64,000 bases of DNA from Lithospermum erythrorhizon (GCA_019722365.1 JADFUC010000633.1:1-64000); one strand, 5' to 3'. Counted from the first letter of the stretch, positions 24,190-36,020 are shown. Numbers and translations: made by a program. Notes: a model not told the origin generated them from the letters alone.

Positions 24190-25068
24190 TAATCGTTAGA
24201 ATCTAGTATGAATTTTATTTGTGATAAAATACCAAATTCATACATCAATGGATCCTGTAAATCGATATAAATGAATCTGTAAATCATATAATGACTATAT
24301 GAATACGGTAGCATTTAGTAGACGCCAATGAAGTCTATCTCTAAATCTTTCATTTGCCTCCTTTGAATTCCATCAGCTGAAAGCACTTCAAATGGTGCGA
24401 CTTAGTCGGTCAGACCACCAGCAGAGGTTGAATCATAAACTTGTGCTTGCTAGAACAGTGGATCGATTGATCGATTTTAAGAAAATAAAATTTTCTTTCA
24501 TCCCCGGCAGCACACTTCCGCTTCTCATGTCGTAAAGGCGTGAGGCTTGCTTCATTTCATGAAACCTAATAAGCTTAGCTTATAGGTCAGCAAACCTAAA
24601 ACTAACCAATAAATTTTAACGAGTCAATCTGCTAAATTTAATTAAACCGCTGAAAGAAAATCAAACACTAACAGCTGTTAATAGTAAATTCAACAAGTTA
24701 CCAACAATCTCAATTAACCATAATTAATTCAATTGATTAATTAATTAATTCGGTTCATCCAATTTATATTTTACATTATCAATGTAGTCTAATTGAGAAT
24801 ATTCGTTGATTACAATCAACCTCAATTTAGCAATGTGTTTAATTTCATACATGAAATATAATTCACCATGCAGGATCTTCTAGTTTTATATTGCAGTTGT
24901 ATAATAATAATACCGACCAATTACTATTATTATGTCCATTTTCAATGAAAGATTCAGCACCGTCATAACCTTTAAATTATCATGAACCTACACTAGTAAT
25001 ATGCCACCATTTCAAGGCGAACACTAGTTCAGAATCAATATTAACCAACCCTAGAATGAATCGATACA
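24190..25068 (-). mobile_element. Ty1/copia LTR, truncated
   Basis: It shares blocks in the same order with the LTR at 56363-57344: the word TTTAATTTCATACATGAAATATAA, a GTATAATAATAATA...TACTATTATTAT stretch, ACCTACACTAGTAATAT and GAATGAAT(C/T)GATACAC. The opposite orientation of the same family is the solo LTR at 32726-33680. The terminal TTGGAATC end is missing here, cut near 25068 where Ty3/gypsy gag sequence starts. A weak primer-binding-like TTATCAGGCC lies at about 24180-24192. Confidence 0.6.
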
Positions 25069-25985
25069 CAATTATCGCAATTCATAATAGTGCGGACCAC
25101 TATCGATTTCCAACAGACACCCCCTCCGAAATCCACCTCGTGATCTCGACAGACATACTGCACGGAAGTTAGTTACGCATTGCCTGACTAACTGGTCGAT
25201 CAGCTCCCTTCCTGGAACTCTAACTGGGACGATCCACCAGATCACCGCCTCCTCCCTTGTCAGTATCTCTTCGAATCTCTCTGCCTCAAAGCTCACCTAA
25301 TTCCATCTCTACTTTCAATGCATGCCTTCTACTCGAAACAGTGAAAGTTTATCAAGGATATACGGTGACAATCTCCCATATCAATCTATCTCGACCGTGG
25401 AATCCTCCGCCTCCTCGGTCGCATACCGGAAGTACGCGGCATAACTCACTAAATCGCCTCTCAGATTCTCTAACAGATCGGACACCTCGAGTCATCAAAT
25501 CGATTCCTCTCTCAAATGACGCACAATTCTCCAATCAGCCAAGGCAAAGCCGCTCCCAAGTCACCCGGTCCTCTAGCCGAGATAGTCAGAAGTTACTCCC
25601 ACCAACGCGCAGGCTCATGTAGCTCAGAGCGGCGAACATATTCCCTCAACTCACCCTCAATACCCACGTGGGTCATCCCCAGAATGTGGTCAACTGGAAA
25701 TCGTGGTGTACCGAACTCGGTTGCCTCCACACCGGGCTCACTCTGCGCCCACAACTCCACCGGCACGCCGGAAACCTCTACCTCTACTTAATACCCCCTG
25801 CCTACCACAGCACCTCTCGCGACACGGTCCCTCGACGCTGCCTCCACTATCATGCATCCCCAATAGTCTACTTAAAACGAAGAAAGACTTAGACTCAAGA
25901 AAAGATTCCCTAACCAGTATTAACCCAAAGGACACAACCCAGATAGACACACAAACTACTTTAATAACCAAAGAATATGAATCTA
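25069..25985 (-). pseudogene. gag remnant of a Tekay-like element
   Basis: Minus-strand frames give a start-like region rich in RGRG (SRGRGFRRAGGVVGAE), then GMTHVGIEGELREYVRRSEL, and at about 25480-25440 GVRSVRESERRFSELCRVLP. The last fits the gag segment L..G..SV.EYE..FSEL.RY.P of plant Ty3/gypsy elements. A primer-binding-like sequence follows at 25986-26002. All frames are broken. Confidence 0.45.
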
Positions 25986-26002
25986 CGCTCCGATAACAAA
26001 AT

Positions 26003-26280
26003 TGTAACACTGTTCAAGACCTAAGTCGACAAGTTATTAGATTCATTGATCACCTCACAAACCACCGCGAGTCTTTCCAAAGACGCTTTGTCTTCACTCA
26101 CGTGCTCACCGAGAAACTTCCCAAACTGGTCACCCATCCTAGAATTACCCTGTGTCACGACGCTAACATCAAGTTCTTATGATTTAGCTCAAAAGAAGAT
26201 GATCTTGACGGTACGAGTAGTACCAATCAAATCATATCAAACATATCACAATAATAATACATTTTGGCAAATGTATTACA
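26003..26280 (-). mobile_element. Cassandra-type LTR carrying 5S rRNA-derived sequence
   Basis: A 278-bp block starts TGTAACAC and ends TATTACA on the plus strand, so it has perfect TG..CA-type ends. Inside it the minus strand aligns with plant 5S rRNA (see 26107-26195). Cassandra elements are known terminal-repeat retrotransposons in miniature whose LTRs carry 5S-derived sequence with a pol III promoter. Size and content fit. The TCGTACCGTC and GTACTACTCG flanks are outside the 5S part. A second LTR was not found nearby. Confidence 0.75.
26107..26195 (-). promoter_or_regulatory. 5S rRNA-like pol III promoter remnant inside the LTR
   Basis: The minus strand contains CTAGGATGGGTGACC at 26142-26128, identical to the box C region of plant 5S genes, followed by TGGGAAGT. 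The upstream part (CATAAGAACTTGATGTTAGC) corresponds to CATCAGAACTCCGCAGTTAAGC but is damaged in box A. It is 5S-derived, not a working 5S gene, because the 5' quarter and termini of 5S are missing. Confidence 0.75.
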
Positions 26281-26887
26281 ACCTCCCCACTTAAATACTC
26301 AACGCCCTCGCTGAAATGCTAAACAATAATCCGGTAACCGCACCATCCGTGCATTCTGGCGTACTCCTACGGGTTCGAAGAGGTCCCGCACTTTGTGCCG
26401 CGCATACACTTAGTCCTACGCTCCGACTCGGGGCTTGCTCGATACTCATAATCTAAGCTTGGGATGGCGCTCTATACCATTATCAACTTCAAAAACTCGC
26501 GTCAACTCCAAGTAACAAAAGTCAACATCCCCAAGATTCAAGGAAATACCCAAAAGGTTCGAGCTTTCTTACCTTTTAAAACGCAGTAGGACGACTGGGA
26601 AACTCTCCAAGCACTTTAGGACCAAAGCTTTCAAGATGGTGAAGAAAATGGAAAAAAATCAAGGAAAATCAAAAAAAGAGGGTTCAAATTTCATCAAAGG
26701 AAGATTAGGAAATGGATAATGATGAAATGGTAACACGGGAGTTCGTGTGATATTTCTAGAGTCAGTTGCTTGAAGTCTGCTTTACGCTTTGGGCTTTTCT
26801 TCTTGGTTTAACAACACAACTCGAATATAAACTTAACTTAACCCTAAATAATATTATAATAACGCATATAATGAACGGGTTATTACA
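26281..26887 (-). repeat. Shortened 3' LTR of the gypsy element
   Basis: It ends GGGTTATTACA at 26887. It contains AAAAGTCAACATCCCC and the conserved module GGAAACTCTCCAAGC..TTAGGACCAAAGCTTTC with CTTTCTTACC beside it (26565-26573), as in the LTR at 62525-62590. The distal part is replaced by the Cassandra-type LTR. The GC-rich portion 26300-26480 has no counterpart in the right-hand LTR. Confidence 0.6.
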
Positions 26888-27880
26888 GCTTTATTAACCA
26901 TAGATTTTCTTATCTCCAACTTTATTCCAACAAATTCGAGCTTGACATCCTTCCATAAAAGAGCTTCAAAAGTACATTTGATACCGCCAATAAAAACTAT
27001 TATCAGAAGCAAACTACACTGGAGCACCATCATCCCAATCGAAAAATCGAATCACGGCGCTGTATATATCCTCGTTTGAATTGTTCTCCTCGACCGACCA
27101 TCTGGACTGGGGTGAAACGGAGCACTCATATCGATCCGAACCATCGCTTCTTGAAAATCTTTTCAAAATCTGGGAAGTTGAATCTAGCATTCTATCGATA
27201 ATCAAGCATCGCACTACGAAGTCAGTATTAATATGATCAACATACAACCTCGCTTAACTGCTCGGGATCATAGGTTGATCTTTATTGAACAAAATGAGCC
27301 GACTTTTGGAAAGCCTATCAACTATCACCTAAATACCATCATTCCTCTTAAATGTTCGTAGTCCGAAAACAAAACTATGGTAACGATTCCATGTCCACTG
27401 TGAATCGAAAGGTTTCAATAACCTTGCTGGATGTCTATGTTCAATTTTTACTTGTTGGCAAGTCAGGATACATCTTAGTACTACCAGGATGCATGCTATA
27501 TGGAGCATTGCTGGCTTCTTCCAAAATTTCTTTTCAATTCATCGCAGCAGGGTACAAATATTCTCATTACATATCAAAGCGTAACTGACCGCCTCCCATT
27601 CTTTACTTCTCAATTATCTTTGTAGCTTTTCATCTTTTGTTGGGTGGACTTTCGAGATTCGCTCAAGAAGAATTGGTTCCACCCCTTATTTGTGCCAAAA
27701 GATTTCCATTTACTCCAACTCCAAAATTAACACCAATTCTTTTTAGTCGCCTTTTGGTTCCTGGACCGATATTTGTGCGTAAAGTTTTCTCATTTACTCA
27801 ACGGATCAAGAATTATATTGGCTTTACCTGGATGATATTCAATAAAACAATCATAATCACTCCATAAATCTTATCCATCT
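26888..27880 (-). pseudogene. Integrase region of the gypsy element
   Basis: Sequence blocks at 27300-27430, 27460-27490 and 27740-27880 align in order with 11800-11940, 12040-12070 and 12330-12470 of the Tekay-like element (for example GGATACATCTTAGTACTACC against CGATACATCTTGTACTACCC). Frames are broken and no intact domain can be read. Confidence 0.55.
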
Positions 27881-28960
27881 CCTTTCCCGCAAATTCAAAT
27901 CTTTTGTTCAGTAAATATTTCAAACTCTACATTTGTAAAAATTTGGCACACCCATACAAGTAATGTCTCCAAATCTTAAGCGCTAGAAGACACAGCAGCC
28001 TAATTCCAAATCATGTGCCGGATAATTACGCTCACGATTCTCAATCTGTCGCGACGCATGCGCCATCACTGAATTCATCTCCAGATTAGAACACACCCCA
28101 AACCCCTCGATGCAGAGGCATCACAGAAATCTATGTAACCTTCTCAATCAAGGAAGAGTTAAAACTCGCATTTGCTGCCTTTCCTTAACATTAAAGCAAT
28201 GCTCACAATCATCCTCTATACAAATGATACACCCTTCCTAGTCAATCGAGTAACGGCGCCGCACACCGAGAAAGCTAAACCCGTAAAAACTTCTACTGGG
28301 TAACATCAGTCGTCGCTCCCAATTCATAACCGCTTTTATCTTCCGAGATCAACACTAATACCTTCACCTAAATGATGTCCCAAAATCAGATTTCTCCAAC
28401 TAGGAACTCACACTTAGAAAATTTAACAAATAATTGATTTCTACTTTAAAGCCTCCAAACAATTCGCAAATGTTCCTTGTTCTTTTTACTATGCTAATAT
28501 ACCAAATACTCATCAATGAATATCACTACAAATTTATCCAAACAAGGATCTAAATAATTTATTCATTAAATCCATAAAGTCACAGGGCATTTGTAAATCC
28601 AAATGGCATCACTAAAAAACTCATAGTGTCCATATTCAGTCCCAAATGATTTCAACATCTTCATCCCTAATTTTCAATCGATGTATCTCGATCTCGCATC
28701 AATCTTAGAAAATATACAGCACCTCTAATCGGTCAAACAAATCATCACTTGCAAGTGGGTATCGATTGAATGGTTACTTGCTCAACTGCCGATAATCAAT
28801 CTAGAGCCTTAAAAATTCCATCTTTCTTTTTAACAAACAACACATGAGCACCCCAAGGAGAAATGTTAGGTCGAATGAAACCCTTATCTAAGAGGTTCTG
28901 TAACAGCTCAACTCTTTTAATTTCGTTGCGAGTCATTCGATAATGGGCCATAGAAATCGG
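27881..28960 (-). pseudogene. Reverse transcriptase/RNase H of the gypsy element
   Basis: At about 28630-28480 the minus strand reads HYEFFSDAIWIYKCPVTLW and then VVIFIDEYLVY. These align with the HYEFLVMPFGLTNAP and VVFIDDILVYS parts of Ty3/gypsy RT. The second catalytic aspartate of the YxDD-type box is Glu here (IDEY), and stops lie between the two parts. RNase H is expected toward 27900 but is unreadable. Confidence 0.65.
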
Positions 28961-29990
28961 GAGAAGACCGAAACTAAATAGATCTTAAATTCAACTCGCT
29001 CGGGAGGAATACCGCCACCTCTTCAGAAACACCATACTCTCTCTACAATATAAACATCCTCCAATTTGACTTCATTTTTCTCCTACGCCAAACACACGTA
29101 GCAAGATAACCAAAGATATCCCTTCTTAAAAGCTTACGTGCACCAAGTGAAGAAATAAGCTGCATGAAGTATTTTTCAATCACCAAGAAATTAATTTCGT
29201 GTAAGCCTCGACTAAATCAATATCTTCCTCATTGATGGAAATCAATCACGGAATGATGTTTTTCAACCAATCCATATCCAAAATAATACTAAGTCCATTA
29301 TTTCAAACTCCAAATAAATCCACATCAAATATATGATTTTCATACTTAAAGCGGGCAATTCCTAAGTATTTCGTAAATCGTAACGTACTTTCCTTCAAGA
29401 GTATCAAACACAAGGAAAGGAAAGAATTTCTCGAGATAGAGAAATACGACAGAAAAACTTCATGGAGACAAAGGAACGCGTCATCTAATCGAATAAAACT
29501 TTAACTTTTCCAAATAAAGATAAAGGTACGTGTAAAAACTTTGGGTGAATTTCGAGCCTCCTAAGTAACTGGGTGGACATCCGCCCACGCCCAGCACTCC
29601 ACATTACCCTCAAGCATTCCCACCACAGTCTCCCTTATTTCTGCCTCCAAACCTTCCACCGAAATCCACCTCAATCAGACGACTAGCCCGAAAAGTGCTG
29701 GAACTACCACTAGCACCCTCTCGGTGAGGATAATGAAATATGTCTTGGTCACGATTATCTATAGCCAATAACTTCTCTCTCGACGCTCAAACCATATTTA
29801 TTGGGGGTATTCAAGAATCTACCAAACTCTTTGCTCTTTATAAAGTTCGAGATCTTACGGTCCCGATGAACCGATCCTGATGAACCGAAAACGGTAAGCT
29901 CGCAGCAGAACACTAAACTGACTTTGACTAAACCGACTTCGTTGTAGAGGTTTTCCTTGAAACTCATAATTCATCTAACCACTACTCCGA
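28961..29990 (-). pseudogene. Protease/linker region of the gypsy element
   Basis: It lies between RT and gag, where the aspartic protease is expected. Only fragments are open (29755-29967). No active-site motif was recognised, so the assignment rests on order. Confidence 0.4.
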
Positions 29991-30690
29991 GATATTTCTT
30001 GTCTTTCCCTTTTTAGTATTCTCACGACGGGCACGGAACTCAGCTTGCTCCATTTCTACTCGTAATGCAACATTTTTCAACTCACGACACTTGAAAAAGT
30101 CATTAATGACAATCGAGATCGAATATCTAGTGTCATTCCATCACGAAACCGGATCTTTTTCTCTTCATTGATATGCACATCCGGAAGTAACCGACAGAGT
30201 TCATTAAACCTATTTGCATACTCACTAATTGTCCATCCGGTCTTGATTTAGTCAGACACCTCTGTCTAAAGTTCAGATACGGGTACTCAGACAATAATTC
30301 TCGCAATAGCTTTGACAAACATTCCCAAGTCAATCCGACTGCCTCACAAGAGTTAAAGTAGGACCAATAATTTCTCCACTCAGTCGCGTGCTACTCCATT
30401 AAATTGATAAACTGCAAACTTCCATCTCAACTCACCGTCAATACCCATAGGTTCAAATATGGATTCGAATTCATAAATTCAAGTGTTTGAATTGGGAGAT
30501 TCTGCTCGTAGTTTTCGTGATCTTCAAGAAACGATCAAACATCTTACTTTGTAACTCGGCATTTCGTTCTATAGGAGGTAATGCACCTACTATAGCTTGT
30601 GGTCGATGAAGCTGTGTACCACTGGATTTGGTTCCACCTGGATCTTCGGCATAGACAATGTCATGACTCCTCAACCACTATTCCCTTGCA
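29991..30690 (-). pseudogene. gag of the gypsy element
   Basis: Minus-strand frames read IVGALPPIERNAELQSKMFD followed by RFLK at about 30590-30530, then QIGLMNSVGYFRMCISMKRK followed by RSGFVMEW near 30220-30130. These fit the gag start (M..RF.KM.PP) and the YA.RF.EL.R..P..H..E..K.. segment of Ty3/gypsy elements. Frames shift between them. Confidence 0.6.
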
Positions 30691-31046
30691 CACTACTACC
30701 AAAACTGTGTTAATCAATACTTATACTGACTGGGCGGAACATTAGCTCCTTCACTCTACCACTCGAAATGCTGGGTCTCCCTCGTTTAGCACCGACTCTG
30801 GCAAATTTCCTAGCCTCAGCCTTCCTAACACTCGAGTCAAGCAGGCCCTGGCCGACAATGGGCGACTCTACGAATTTCCCTCACGCCCACGCTGCATCCC
30901 CAACACCCACGGCGAAAACAAAGAACAATTCAACTCAACCTAACTACCTCAAACGGATCTCAACTAACTACAACTCATAAAACATAAACCCAGTACATAA
31001 CCACACATGAATCCACAAAATCTTAAACCACAACTCGATATCAAAA

Positions 31047-32720
31047 TCAGAACGAACTCCACTCTAAAGCCGGCCGCATCTAAGGCCAAGATCGTTAGTA
31101 ATCTTACACGATTCAACGTGTACCTGTAGGAAAACTAACAAGAAAATATACAACCAAAATACTGCCTAAACAATAATCTCAAAAGTCTCTAAGACAACAT
31201 TTATATCAACCTCAAAACATATATACATAACGTGATCAAAATACACAACACCTCCGTCAAAATGCACATGGAGACTTAAGAGCGACGAGGATATTCAACC
31301 ACCCGAACTGCACCTACCATTTATTACTCAGGGCTCCTCACCACAAAAGATGGTGCCACACGAATGTCTAATTCAACTACAAAATTCGGAGGGTCCTCAA
31401 TAAAGTGGACGTACTGAAAGCTCAATTTAATAGTTATATAACGAACCATAACTAATCATACATATATGCAATACGTAAACATATACAACAATTCTATTAG
31501 AATCCATCTCAAAATAAGCAATAATACCCTCAGAACCTTTTATCATATCGCATAATCCAATGAATAAACTATCACACACACCGTCAATAACATCCAGTAT
31601 ATCACACGCTGCAGCACAACTTATTCCGCCCCTATTAGAGTCTACACCACCCTAATAGAGGAAAAACAACGTCATTCGTTGCCTTTACACCAAGCAAACG
31701 AAGACCAACAATATACAACTCTCTGTTACCTCTACACCAATTCGACGGGAATACACACCTCAACCTGCAAGAGGGACCAACTAACCGGAATAGAGTCCAA
31801 CAACAAATCACATCAACAATCATCACATCATTCAGTATCACAACTCAAATATCACAACAGATCATATCACAATACTCAACGTCGTAAGTCTCAATATCGC
31901 ATACTCACATTATAAGTTATAACCTATTTAGTAAAAAACTATAAACTTATATACACAATATATAAGAAAGGTTATGTCACGTGATATAAATACCACCTCA
32001 CGCCAAGCCAAATGTCCACAACTTTTCCTACTCGGAGCAACTACTCGATATCTACACCTACAGAACATAATAATAACAATTACTTTTATTTTAATAACTT
32101 TAATTATCCATAACTACTAAATTTATGAACTACTCTTGAATTAGGCAATTTCATCCTATTTTATGATATACTACTATACTCACTTTAACTTTTGTCTATA
32201 TCCAAACTATATTAGTTATATCAAGAATCTAAATTGAATACTACTATCCATAATCTATTACATAATTAAACTAGAACTAACATATGATTCTATAATTTAG
32301 TTTATATATATATTATAAATAGTCCATTGACTACTTACTTTCACAAGAATTTTAATTAGATAATTTCGTAGCCCTATAACCAACATAGTTATATTTAAAC
32401 GATTAAATTTGAACTCTAAATATCATTAATGGATGAATTTAGCTAATTAAAGTAACTTGACATAGTTATAAAACTAGTTATATAACCCATAAACATGTAG
32501 TTATACTCTTTCCTCTCAAATCATAGAAAACTTTAGATTACGCTTAAAGAGGAGAATAATCACCAAATAAAAGAAAATTTTGGGAAAGCGAGGATAAATA
32601 CGGGAAAGAAAACGATAAGAAAAATATTTCGCGCGGTCTTCGATTAGATTAGATGGAAAGTTTTTTATTAGAATAAAGCGCTTAATTTTCAAGAACTACA
32701 AGCCGAAAGCGCATGAGGCA
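31047..32720 (-). repeat. 5' LTR of the gypsy element, part 1
   Basis: The edge TCAGAACGAACTCC matches the LTR edge at 15505 (TCAGAACGACCACC) and is preceded by the primer-binding-like sequence. Near 32525-32560 TTAGATTACGCTTAAAGAGGAG corresponds to the donor-containing module of other LTRs, with the donor lost. The LTR is interrupted by a copia solo LTR and resumes at 33686. Confidence 0.6.
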
Positions 32721-32725
32721 AAGCA

Positions 32726-33680
32726 TTGGAATCAATGAATTTATTCCATTTATTATGCCTGCCAAGGACAATCATGTATCAATTCATTTTACTACCAAGT
32801 TAAATGTGATTATCGGAATTTAGTGTTCAACTTGGGTAATTGTATATTACAGCGTAGTTCGATAATTTAAGTACATGAGTGATCATGATCTTACTCATTA
32901 ATCGCTATACAAGTGTACTAGTCAATTATTATTATTATACAACTTACTATTATTCTGAAATTTTGGCTACACACATACAAAGGATATTGGAAGTTATATT
33001 TCATATGAAATAAAGAGAATCAGATAATCGAGAAATGATTTCAATTACTGTGGTTCTACATTTTATGTGTAATATCGACGAACAGTCAATCAATTAAATA
33101 GTTATTTAATGTCTCGAGTATTTAAGATTTATCAATAACTTGGAAAGGATTATTGATATCGACTCATTACTATTTAATTTGGTTAATTAAATACCAACTA
33201 TTACAACTCAATAGTACCTTAACGAACTATCAGAAGCTAATCTAGTCAAATTTAATACTTAACTGCCGCTATCTAAGTTTGTTTTAACCAAATTATATAA
33301 GCTATTAGGGTTTTTCATGTACGAACACACACTTTTTCATCAAAAAATCCCCAAATCCGCCTCCCCTTAGTCGATTTTTCCCAAGAAATTCCTTGGGATT
33401 TTTTTATTGTTCAACTCATACTAAAGATAAATCGCCTTCGATTCAACTCTCTCTTACAAGGATCAACTGTAGATATCATATGATTGATATTACAACAAAG
33501 TGAGCTGGTCAAATTACATTGCGGAATTTGAAGAGCGCGGATTTATTGGTGGAATTTACTCACGCATTATGCGACTGTTATTTATATATTGTATTATGTA
33601 TTTAAATACGTAGTAAGCACTTTAGCATCCCCTGATCTATGGATTTGTATTTATACTCATATCCATAGAGTTTTCCAACA
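32726..33680 (+). mobile_element. Solo Ty1/copia LTR with target-site duplication
   Basis: It begins TTGGAATCAATGAATTTATTCC and ends TTTTCCAACA, a short inverted terminal pair, and is flanked on both sides by AAGCA (32721-32725 and 33681-33685). It is the reverse complement of the LTRs at 56363-57344 and 24190-25068. No internal sequence is attached, so it arose by LTR-LTR recombination after insertion into the gypsy LTR. The first two bases (TG) seem lost. Confidence 0.8.
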
Positions 33681-33685
33681 AAGCA

Positions 33686-33812
33686 TTTAAAGCGATTTTC
33701 ATTAATTCGGGAGGAAAAGATTAATAAGTGATTTGTGATATATCCTGTTTAGTTCTAGTTTTTTTACATGGCAATATTCAATTATTACTTAAATAAAAAA
33801 ATTCGGGTTATT
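33686..33812 (-). repeat. 5' LTR of the gypsy element, part 2
   Basis: TAATAAGTGATTTGTGATAT resembles GATTTAAGTGATTTGTGATAT at 17868 in another LTR at the same relative place. TTCGGGTTATTTCA near 33801 resembles the GGGTTATTACA terminus. This continues the LTR after the solo copia insertion. Confidence 0.5.
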
Positions 33813-33894
33813 TCAAAAAAATTCGGTACACGTTGTGTACAATTGTTCCAAATACCAATGTATAATAAATATTTAGTTAAGAATTCACATCTAC

Positions 33895-34690
33895 CCCACA
33901 CGCTTAGACTATTTTTTTGTATTTTCAAATTATTATCTTAATTTTAATGAATTATAATATTTTTAGTTGTTAATTATATTATTTTTTATTGTTTATCTTT
34001 GAAGTTAATAGTATTAAAATGAATGTTTATATTTTAATCAAATTTTCATATTTATAATGTTAAAGTAATGTGCATCATGTTTAGAATCTTATATATTGAG
34101 TTAGCTTCATTAATTTAAGTATTAATGTAAATTACTTATGTTAATTTTTGTTTTGTTTTATAAATATTAATTAGTTGAATTATTATCATAAATAATTAAT
34201 ATATTTTGTTTGAGTAATTAATTTGTGTTAGGTAATTATTAGAGTATGCAATTATTTAATTCCAACACTCAGAATATACGGGGTCAAAATATTCAAGATA
34301 TGTCAGGTACACTCATTTCAAATAATAAAGGTATATCAAATATTTTAGTCGCTAAGACTCCACACGCTGATTTATTTTTTTCAAATTATTATATGAATTT
34401 TATTGACCATATTATTTTATTAGTTAATTATTTTATTTTGTTGTTGTTTATATTTGAAGTTAATAATGTTAAAGTGAATGTTTATATTTTTGTCAAATTT
34501 TCATATTTATAATGTTAAAGTAATGTTCATCATGTTTAGAATCTTATATATTGAGTTAGTTTTCATGAATTTAAGTATTAATGTAAATTACTTTGTTAAT
34601 ATTAGTTAAATTATTCCTAAATAATTAATATATTTTGTTTGATTAATTAATTTGTGTTAGGTAAGTAATTTGTGTTAGTTAAATTAATTT
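33895..34690. repeat. Tandem duplication, unit about 460 bp
   Basis: The stretch from CCACACGCTTAGAC (33896) through AATCTTATATATTGAGTTAG (34084) to TTTGTGTTAGGTAA (about 34213) recurs at 34360, 34540 and about 34655 with few changes. The offset is 456-464 bp. The repeat is very AT-rich and holds no gene; the 88-codon ORF at 34246-34512 simply spans the junction. Confidence 0.85.
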
Positions 34691-35082
34691 GCCCAAATTT
34701 GAATTCAACGTCCGATGTGTGTGTATAGTTATATATTAAACATATGTTGTATGCGCTCATTAGGGGGAAAAGCGGAAATAATTTTCCCGTGGAAATTACT
34801 ACAGGGGAAATAGTTCCTAGTTCCTACCGTGCCGAATCTTGAAATTAGAACTTTTTGTACCAAAGTCAAGGAATTTGAAGATTGATTTTAGAACCAACAA
34901 AGTCAATGTCTCTAACTATATAGGCAATAATTATTAGGCTTATTAGCAGATACTCCTTTATTATTACGTTATTTTTTATGTGGTTCCTGAACTTATAGTT
35001 ATTATTTGAGCAATTTCCTAAATTATCTATCTTGTCTGGGAATTTCCCTAAACCTAATTTTCCACTAAAATTTAGTGAAATA
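34691..35082. other. AT-rich spacer
   Basis: No gene, element edge or repeat was recognised. A minus-strand ORF at 34866-35105 has no recognisable motif. Confidence 0.4.
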
Positions 35083-35240
35083 ACTACGTTATCCTGAAAA
35101 CACACATTAAAATGACTATGTTATTCCTATATTATATCATAAGAGGCAAAACGTGAAATAACTATGTTATCCCTATATTATATCATAAGAGGCAAAACGT
35201 GAAATGACTATGTTACTCCTATACTAAAATGATTATTTTA
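35083..35240. repeat. 46-bp tandem repeat, about 3.5 copies
   Basis: ACTATGTTAT(T/C)CCTATATTA begins copies at 35115 and 35161, with a partial third at 35207 and a diverged one at 35083. Two copies share ATATCATAAGAGGCAAAACG. It lies at the edge of the inverted-repeat element that follows. Confidence 0.85.
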
Positions 35241-36020
35241 TCCTTAACACAACACTAAAAATACAAAAGGCATATTTTAAATATTTAACATAATTAAAAT
35301 AAAGCTCCACCTTTTTTTTTCAACCTAACCCACCTCCAAACCCCCCCACCCATTAGACGCATATGAAAAGAACCAACCAATTTTAAGGCATCGTATTTTC
35401 TACTCCAAGTTAACTCCATAGATGGACTGTAACTAGAATTGCAATTTCAAAATCAAGGCCCTTCAAACAAATAACCCCAGAGCTAAAGTACAACCATGTC
35501 ATAAACAGAGGGTGAGACTGAAGGATGTGGCCAATTGCATAGTTTTGGTAACTGAATAGATAGATAGAACTTGCAATGCTTAGCAAAATTGTCTATATTA
35601 GCTGTGGGGATGGATGGGGTGCGTTAAAAGAAGAATCTCACTGCCGCCATCTCAGCTCTAACTAGCTTATAACAAAGACCATTTTGTTTTTTGCTTGCTG
35701 AATATTAGAGGGAGCTTTAGATGTTTACTGTTATCACAAATCCGATTCATGGTTTTTTTTTGTTAGTTTAGGGTACGAAATTGACTTGTATTAAGAATTG
35801 AATGAAGTGATAACTTTAGATGTTTACTGTTATCACATTGTTTCTTCCCAAATCCGGGAAGCAATGGTTTCGAAATCCAATGGAGGGACTCTGGAGAGGG
35901 GTGGTGGTGGAGGTAGGGTGGAGTGGGATGTTTTAAAAAAGAAATGATTGGTGATTTATTTTAATTATGTAAAATATTTTAAGATGTATTTTTATTCTTT
36001 ATTGTCAGGTAAAATAATAA
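35230..36020. mobile_element. Inverted-repeat element, about 790 bp (non-autonomous DNA transposon-like)
   Basis: The left arm (35230-35345, ATTATTTTATCC ... AACATAATTAAAATAAA ... CCCACCTCCA) is matched by the reverse complement of the right arm (35890-36015, GTGGAGGTAGGG ... TTTATTTTAATTATGT ... GGTAAAATAATAATTTC). Each arm is about 110-120 bp. The centre has no ORF of note. Size and structure fit a MITE-like or fold-back element. Superfamily cannot be set. Confidence 0.6.

Larger units (their letters stand above)
26281..33812 (-). mobile_element. Ty3/gypsy element (Tekay-like), decayed, with nested copia solo LTR
   Basis: The internal part (26888-31046) reads on the minus strand as primer-binding site (31046-31034), gag (30680-30000), protease zone, RT (28950-28380), RNase H and integrase (27880-26950). 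A 5' LTR lies on the right (31047 to about 33812, interrupted at 32721-33685) and a shortened 3' LTR on the left (26281-26887). The internal sequence matches 10765-15500 in order but is clearly diverged, so it is a different family or an older copy. Confidence 0.7.

Noticed and set aside
26107..26195. A functional 5S rRNA gene
   Set aside because: The 5' part and termini of 5S rRNA are absent and box A is damaged; it lies inside an LTR.
34246..34512. 88-codon ORF
   Set aside because: It spans the junction of the 460-bp duplication and is low-complexity AT-rich sequence.
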